Positions 59,506 through 64,000 of a stretch of 64,000 nucleotides of DNA are shown here, in pieces (position 1 is the first letter of the stretch; each line of letters begins with the position of its first letter). This DNA is from Streptomyces durmitorensis (GTDB lineage: Bacteria; Actinomycetota; Actinomycetes; Streptomycetales; Streptomycetaceae): NCBI RefSeq assembly GCF_023498005.1, contig NZ_CP097289.1, positions 310,001 to 374,000 of the forward strand, written 5' to 3'. Both the position numbers and the translations under genes were made by a program. The notes below the pieces were generated by a model, which saw only the letters and a program-made list of their open reading frames with translations, searched no databases and had not been told where the DNA came from.

Positions 59506-60294
59506 CTAACCCCACAGTTCGCGCAAGGCGGCGTTGACGGCGGCGGGTTGCTGGGTGTGCGGGTAGTAGCCGTCCACGCGCAGCAGCCGGGCCCCGACGG
59601 CGTCGGCCACGGCTTCGGCGCAGGCGATCAGCGGTTCACCGGCGTATGTGCGGTACATCTCCGGGGCGTCCTGCCAGGTCCCGCAGATCACGAGCGTGGG
59701 CCACGAGGCGGCCCGCAACGGCTTCAGGGGCACGGTCGCTTCCCAGACCGGACGTTCGCGCATCGAGGTGGCCACGGCACGCAGGCGCTGCGGGGTGGGC
59801 TCCGGCATGGCCATGCCCAGGCCTTCCGTGGAGGCGCGCAAGTACTGCTCCGGTGTCACCGATTCCGGCAGCGCGGCACCGCCCCGCACCCGTTCCAGCA
59901 TGGCCTCGACGACCGGGTGACCGGCGGCAGCGGAGAACGCCGCGGGCTGGATCAGCGTCAGGGACCGTACGAGGTCGGGGCGGCGCCCGGCAGCGAGCAT
60001 GGCTGCCAGGCCACCGTTGCCGTGACCGACCAAGTGCGCGCCGGTGTCCTGCTGTTCAAGGAGTTCCACCAGGTCGTCGGCGTCGGTGTCGAAGTCACTG
60101 CGGTCGGTGTCGGGGCTGCGGCCGTATCCACGGCGGTCCACAAGGAGCAGCCGATGGCGGTCGGCCAGGGGCCGCTGGGCCGCGAACCCGTACGCCTCGT
60201 CGCTGCCCCACGTGAAAATGTTGTGGGCTAAGACCGCGGGGGCTGCTCCGTCGCCACCGGTCTCGTCCCACGTCGTCACGTGTATCGCGGTCAT
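59506..60294 (-). CDS. Alpha/beta-fold hydrolase
   Basis: 262 residues. The N-terminal AVLAHNIFTWGSDEAYGFAA and LVDRRGYGRSP precede the nucleophile elbow, which reads GHGNGG: the usual Ser is Asn, as in some non-hydrolytic or atypical members, so activity may be altered. LRVDGYYPHTQQPAAVN gives the late His. It is intact, in contrast to the broken neighbour. Co-directional with the PIG-L gene, 42 bases after it, and PPK2, suggesting a loose operon. Confidence 0.85.
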   Translation of the reverse strand: MTAIHVTTWDETGGDGAAPAVLAHNIFTWGSDEAYGFAAQRPLADRHRLLLVDRRGYGRSPDTDRSDFDTDADDLVELLEQQDTGAHLVGHGNGGLAAMLAAGRRPDLVRSLTLIQPAAFSAAAGHPVVEAMLERVRGGAALPESVTPEQYLRASTEGLGMAMPEPTPQRLRAVATSMRERPVWEATVPLKPLRAASWPTLVICGTWQDAPEMYRTYAGEPLIACAEAVADAVGARLLRVDGYYPHTQQPAAVNAALRELWG

Positions 60295-60336
60295 CGTGCG
60301 CTCTCCCTACTCTCGTTCTCTCGTTTCCCTTGTTCC

Positions 60337-61107
60337 TCAGGCCGTCAGCTCATCCCCCGCCGTCCCGGCGAGGACGGGGTCGTGCCGGATGTACCACTCG
60401 GTGGAGAGCAGCCGTTCCCGATCGGCTGCCGGGAGGCCGGCGATCAGCGCCGGGGCGGCTCCCCGCTCCACCTCGCTGCGGTGAGCCAGCACCGCGGCGA
60501 CCTTCTGGTCCAGCCAGGGCCTGACATCCACGGCCGCCGCGATCCACTCGTCCGGAACGCTGTGCATCGCTTTGCCTGTCGCGGCCAGGTAGGCGCCCCA
60601 CACGCGCACGGCCGAGTGTGGGTGCGTGGCCAGATACAGGGCACTCGGCCGCCAGGGCGGACCGGCATCCGGGTAGAGGCGCTCAAGTCCCGCCGCGTGG
60701 AACGCAAGCAGGGTCACCCGGTGTGTGTGGACGTGGTCCGGGTGGCCGGTCAGTCCGCCGTAGGCATCATGGGTGATCACGGCCTCCGGTCGGAACTCCC
60801 TTAGGTGCGCGACCAGTTCGCGGACCGTCTCGTCGATCGACACATCGCAGAACCTCGCCCTGCCCGGAGCCGAATGCGGTACGTGCGCGTCGGCATGACC
60901 GAGCAGCCTCGGTTCGCCGGCACCAAGGATCTGGAGCGCCCGGGCCAGCTCGGTGGCGCGTGTGGTGCCTGTGGCCCAGGTCGCCGTGACAACCGCGGTG
61001 CGCGCTCCGGCAGTTGCATGACGGGTGAGCACTCCGCCGGCAGACAGGGACTCGTCGTCCGGGTGGGCGAAGACGGCGAGCAGGCTCGGTACGGGCTGCC
61101 GGAACAT
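60337..61107 (-). CDS. PIG-L/LmbE-family deacetylase
   Basis: 256 residues from ATG 61107. HPDDE at residues 15-19 supplies two metal ligands, and the second zinc motif is GHPDHVHTHR. The family removes N-acetyl groups from GlcNAc conjugates (MshB/Mca for mycothiol) or other amides. The short length and lack of an MshB-type tail leave the substrate open. It lies 16 bases after PPK2 and 42 before the hydrolase. Confidence 0.9.
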   Translation of the reverse strand: MFRQPVPSLLAVFAHPDDESLSAGGVLTRHATAGARTAVVTATWATGTTRATELARALQILGAGEPRLLGHADAHVPHSAPGRARFCDVSIDETVRELVAHLREFRPEAVITHDAYGGLTGHPDHVHTHRVTLLAFHAAGLERLYPDAGPPWRPSALYLATHPHSAVRVWGAYLAATGKAMHSVPDEWIAAAVDVRPWLDQKVAAVLAHRSEVERGAAPALIAGLPAADRERLLSTEWYIRHDPVLAGTAGDELTA

Positions 61108-61123
61108 GGCTAACCTGCCGTCG

Positions 61124-62098
61124 TCACGGATGCTGACCGGGCCCCCGGTCGTGCTCGGCGAGTCTGCTGGGTGAGAGGTCCGTCGGATCCTCGTCCGCCT
61201 CCAGGAGCGTGTCGGCCGGGCCGATGATGAGCGGGTCCGCCTCCCCCACCGCGTCCTTGTCCATGGACGCGTAGTCGACACGCAGCAGCAGGTGCCGGAT
61301 GGCCTCCAGGCGTCCGCGGCGCTTGTCGTTGAACTTGATGACCGACCACGGTGCGTGGACGGTGTCCGTGGCACGGAACATCTCCACCTTGGCGTGGGTG
61401 TAGGCGTCCCACAGATCCAGCGACGCGAGGTCCGTGGGCGAGAGCTTCCACTGACGTACGGGGTCCACCTGGCGGATCGCGAAGCGGGTGCGCTGCTCCG
61501 CGCGGGAGACGGAGAACCAGAACTTGACCAGCACGATGCCGTCATCGGTGATCATTTTCTCGAACGAGGGGACCTGCCGGAGAAAGTCCTCGTGCTGTCG
61601 CGGGGTGCAGAAACCCATGACGGGCTCGACGCCGGCCCGGTTGTACCAGGAGCGGTCGAAGAAGACGATCTCCCCCGCGGCCGGCAGCTGTGCGACGTAG
61701 CGCTGGAAGTACCACTCCCCCGCTTCCCGTTCCGTGGGCTTGTCCAGCGCCACGATGCGGGCCCCTCGGGGGTTGAGGCGCTCGGTGAAGCGTTTGATCG
61801 TGCCGCCCTTGCCCGCGGCGTCCCGCCCCTCGCAGACGACCACGACACGCTGGCCCTGCTCGCGCACCGATCTCTGCAGTTTCAGGAGCTCGATCTGCAG
61901 GATCCGCTTCTGGCGCTCGTAGGCCTTCCGCCTCAGCTTCTCCGCGTAGGGATAGTTCTCCCGCCAGGTCTGCAACGGCTCCCCCTGCCCGTCGAGCAGC
62001 ACCGGACGCTCGGGCCGGGCCTCGTCCACCGACAAGCCGTCCAGCAAGCCTTCCGCGTCCTTGTCGCGCGACGTCACACCGTCTCCTCTCATCGACAT
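61124..62098 (-). CDS. ppk2: Polyphosphate kinase 2
   Basis: 324 residues from ATG 62098, behind GGAAAG. The PPK2 core has Walker A CEGRDAAGKGGTIKRFTE, the lid RSWYNRAGVEPVMGF and RFAIRQVDPVRQWKLSP, with KFWFSVSRAEQRTRF. It transfers phosphate between polyphosphate and nucleotides (GDP/ADP), cytosolic. The N-terminal ~55 residues are a family-typical extension. It heads a reverse-strand group with PIG-L and the alpha/beta hydrolase. Confidence 0.93.
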   Translation of the reverse strand: MSMRGDGVTSRDKDAEGLLDGLSVDEARPERPVLLDGQGEPLQTWRENYPYAEKLRRKAYERQKRILQIELLKLQRSVREQGQRVVVVCEGRDAAGKGGTIKRFTERLNPRGARIVALDKPTEREAGEWYFQRYVAQLPAAGEIVFFDRSWYNRAGVEPVMGFCTPRQHEDFLRQVPSFEKMITDDGIVLVKFWFSVSRAEQRTRFAIRQVDPVRQWKLSPTDLASLDLWDAYTHAKVEMFRATDTVHAPWSVIKFNDKRRGRLEAIRHLLLRVDYASMDKDAVGEADPLIIGPADTLLEADEDPTDLSPSRLAEHDRGPGQHP

Positions 62099-62128
62099 GT
62101 GCCATCTTTCCACTTCCCCCATCGAGCG

Positions 62129-62419
62129 CTACTCCGTAGAAATCGCCACCTGCCAAGCGGCGCGTCCCGGCACCCGCACCCCGCCGGTGAACGCCACCCG
62201 CGTGCCGTCGCAGTCCGGCGCCGCGCGCACCCGGCGCGCCGTTTCGTCATCGGACACGTACGGCATCTTCCCAATGGGCGGTGTCCTGGCGGGCGTTGGG
62301 TGCCTTGTGACGGGCGGGGTGAAGGGGGCATCGGTGGCCCAGGAGAGGTGGAACAGGGCGTCCACGGTGAGCACCGAGGCGATGACTGCGGCTGCTCGCT
62401 GTGCCGTTCGGTCGGACAT
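62129..62419 (-). CDS. Small unknown protein with one N-terminal membrane segment
   Basis: 96 residues from ATG 62419; AGGA lies seven bases upstream. The N-terminus (AAVIASVLTVDALFHLSWAT) is hydrophobic and could be a signal anchor. It resembles the start of DUF3995-type membrane proteins, but no further transmembrane helices follow. Possibly a truncated gene or an independent small secreted protein. Confidence 0.4.
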   Translation of the reverse strand: MSDRTAQRAAAVIASVLTVDALFHLSWATDAPFTPPVTRHPTPARTPPIGKMPYVSDDETARRVRAAPDCDGTRVAFTGGVRVPGRAAWQVAISTE

Positions 62420-62566
62420 GATGCGTCCTGCGTTGGGAATCGACACCCAGCAGAGGAGGCGAGTGCGGGATACGTTCCCGCGGATGTCGCGGAATGTCGC
62501 GCTGCGTCCGGTCGCGTGAGCCCCTCGCAGGATCGGGCCGGCCTGCGCCTTGGCTAATCTGCACGG

Positions 62567-64000
62567 GTGACCACCGCCCTGACCCTGCTGCCGCGTGTCG
62601 CCCATCGCGGGCAGGAGGTCACCGCGCCCCGGCTCCGCGGCCTGCTCGCGCTGCTCGCGGGCGACGTGCGCACCGGTTGCAGCACCGAGCGGCTGGTGGC
62701 GGGGCTGTGGCCGGACGCGTTGCCGGAGCGGCCGGGGAAGGCGCTGCAGGTTCTCGTGTCCAGGGCGCGGGCGCAGCTGGGCGCCGATGTCATCGCGAGC
62801 ACGCCTACCGGATACCGGCTCGCCCTCGCCGAGGATCAGGTCGACAGCTCCGCCCTGCTGCTGCACGCCGCCCTGTGCGCGGAGCGGGCCAGGGCCGGGG
62901 ATCACGCGGGAGCGCTGGCCGCGGCCGACGCCGGGCTCGCGTTGTGGGACGGCGCCACTGAGGGGACGGGCGACGCCGACGACCCGGTGGGCGCCTTGCG
63001 TGCCGACCGCGCCCCCGTCCACGGCACCCTCGTACGCGCACAGGCGCTCGCGCTCGCCCGCCTCGGCCGGCATGCGGAGGCGGCCGGGCCGCTGGCCGTG
63101 GCCGCCTCGGAGCATCCGCACGACGAGGAGGTGCTGGCCGAGTTGTTGCGCGGTCAGGCGGCGACGGCGGGTCCGTCCGCCGCGCTGACGCGCTACGAGG
63201 CCTACCGCCGTGAGCTGCGCGAGGCGCTCGGCACGGATCCGGGCGCCGGACTCAAGGCCGTGCAGCGGGAGTTGCTGCACGGCGAGACGCCTGTGGTCAG
63301 GCACGGTGTGCCGCACGAGCCGAACCCGCTGCTCGGCCGTGACGAGGACATCGCCGCGGTGGAGGGACTGTTGCGCGACTCGCGTGCCGTCACCGTCGTC
63401 GGCCCCGGCGGCCTCGGCAAGACCCGGCTCGCTCACGCGGTCAGCCGCCGGGCGGAGCAGTGCGTGGTGCATTTCGTGCCGCTCGCCGGGCTGACCGCGG
63501 ACCAGGACGTGACGCTGGAGGTGGCTCGGGAGGTGGCCGCCGCGCTCGGCGCGGGCGAGGGGCGGCACGGCGTCGTGAGCGGCCACGCCGCGGCCGACCC
63601 GGTGTCCGGCATCCTGGGCGTGCTGGGATCGGGGCCCGCTCTGCTGGTGCTCGACAACTGCGAGCAGGTCGTCCGGGGCGCCGCCGGCCTCGTACAGGAC
63701 CTGGTCGCGTCCTCGCAGGAGCTGCGGGTGCTCGCCACGAGCCGGGCGCCGCTGGACCTCACGTCGGAGGCGGTGTACGCGCTCCCGGAGCTCGGTCTCG
63801 ACACCTCGGTCGAGCTGTTCACGCAGCGGGCACGGGCTGCCAGGAGCGGCGTGGAGCTGCCGCCGGACGCGGTGGCCGAGCTGTGCCGGCACCTTGACGG
63901 ACTGCCGCTGGCCGTGGAGTTGGCCGCGGCGCGGGTGCGGGTGCTCTCGGTGCCGGAGATCGCCCGCCGTCTCGGCGACCGGTTCGCGCTGCTGCGCGGC
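62567..64000 (+). CDS. SARP/BTAD and STAND ATPase regulator (AfsR-like), C-terminus cut by window edge
   Basis: At least 478 codons from GTG 62567, open to the edge. TAATCT ends six bases before the GTG, so it may be leaderless. The N-terminal OmpR-like winged helix (RLRGLLALLAGD, ERLVAGLWPDALPERPGKAL) is followed by a BTAD helical domain (about 95-245), then NB-ARC with Walker A GPGGLGKT, Walker B ALLVLDNCEQV, VLATSRAPLD and LDGLPLAVELAAARVR. This is the AfsR/SARP-STAND architecture of antibiotic and development regulators. Its target is outside the window. Confidence 0.9.
   Translation, partial: MTTALTLLPRVAHRGQEVTAPRLRGLLALLAGDVRTGCSTERLVAGLWPDALPERPGKALQVLVSRARAQLGADVIASTPTGYRLALAEDQVDSSALLLHAALCAERARAGDHAGALAAADAGLALWDGATEGTGDADDPVGALRADRAPVHGTLVRAQALALARLGRHAEAAGPLAVAASEHPHDEEVLAELLRGQAATAGPSAALTRYEAYRRELREALGTDPGAGLKAVQRELLHGETPVVRHGVPHEPNPLLGRDEDIAAVEGLLRDSRAVTVVGPGGLGKTRLAHAVSRRAEQCVVHFVPLAGLTADQDVTLEVAREVAAALGAGEGRHGVVSGHAAADPVSGILGVLGSGPALLVLDNCEQVVRGAAGLVQDLVASSQELRVLATSRAPLDLTSEAVYALPELGLDTSVELFTQRARAARSGVELPPDAVAELCRHLDGLPLAVELAAARVRVLSVPEIARRLGDRFALLRG

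Overview
The window reads as accessory chromosome from a high-GC actinomycete, almost certainly Streptomyces or a close relative. Third codon positions are nearly all G/C. GTG starts are frequent. Many genes are divergent regulator/target pairs with clear inverted-repeat operators. Typical actinomycete families are present: SARP/AfsR, STAND NTPases, ANTAR, LCP, MHS and DHA2 transporters, DUF2848, DUF3500 and DUF6299. I see no rRNA, tRNA, CRISPR array, transposase or phage gene.

Layout. 1-4.3 kb: cut luciferase-like oxidoreductase, then a vdcBCD-type hydroxyarylic acid decarboxylase operon with a divergent AraC regulator. 4.5-9.8 kb: STAND ATPase without a visible DNA-binding domain, TetR/DHA2 efflux pair, and a DUF2470 gene behind an iron box. 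9.8-13.8 kb: AbgT transporter and amidohydrolase, translationally coupled, with a divergent double Lrp regulator. 13.8-16.8 kb: XRE/NB-ARC protein divergent from two coupled genes of unknown family that share an MSxVCNK start. 16.9-20.9 kb: XRE-cupin regulator, benE and an acyl-CoA ligase. 21.2-23.4 kb: exported polymorphic toxin with a Hint domain and an overlapping immunity-like gene. 23.5-29.7 kb: 1303-residue double ABC exporter, HTH regulator, aldo/keto reductase and ANTAR protein. 30-35.3 kb: unknown helical protein, MarR/MMPL pair, LCP protein and SLT wall hydrolase behind a possible c-di-AMP-riboswitch-like leader. 35.5-40.9 kb: AraC/TauE, NmrA-like protein/RsrR pair, repeat-bearing membrane protein and Ser-rich secreted protein. 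41-44.9 kb: LysR, tartrate-dehydrogenase-like gene with an internal gap, cupin, GNAT and an unknown gene. 45-48.8 kb: GntR, nitrilase, MHS transporter and DUF2848 sharing an operator. 48.8-56.5 kb: LysR and cydABDC (bd oxidase plus its ABC exporter), then DUF6299. 56.5-64 kb: DUF3500, VOC, unknown protein, broken alpha/beta hydrolase, intact alpha/beta hydrolase, PIG-L deacetylase, PPK2, a small unknown gene and the start of a SARP/STAND regulator.

How the genes work together. Most of the region consists of small self-regulated modules for taking up and degrading aromatic or amide compounds (vdcBCD, benE, AbgT/amidohydrolase, nitrilase/MHS/DUF2848), for export and stress (DHA2, MMPL, ABC, RsrR, cydABDC), and for envelope or competition functions (LCP/SLT, toxin/immunity). 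Gene decay is visible: one alpha/beta hydrolase is frameshifted and shortened, a dehydrogenase lacks an internal segment, and a LysR gene appears frameshifted in its HTH. The best candidates for undescribed biology are the STAND/MSxVCNK locus, the toxin/immunity pair with its uncharacterised C-terminal toxin, and the GntR-nitrilase-MHS-DUF2848 regulon.
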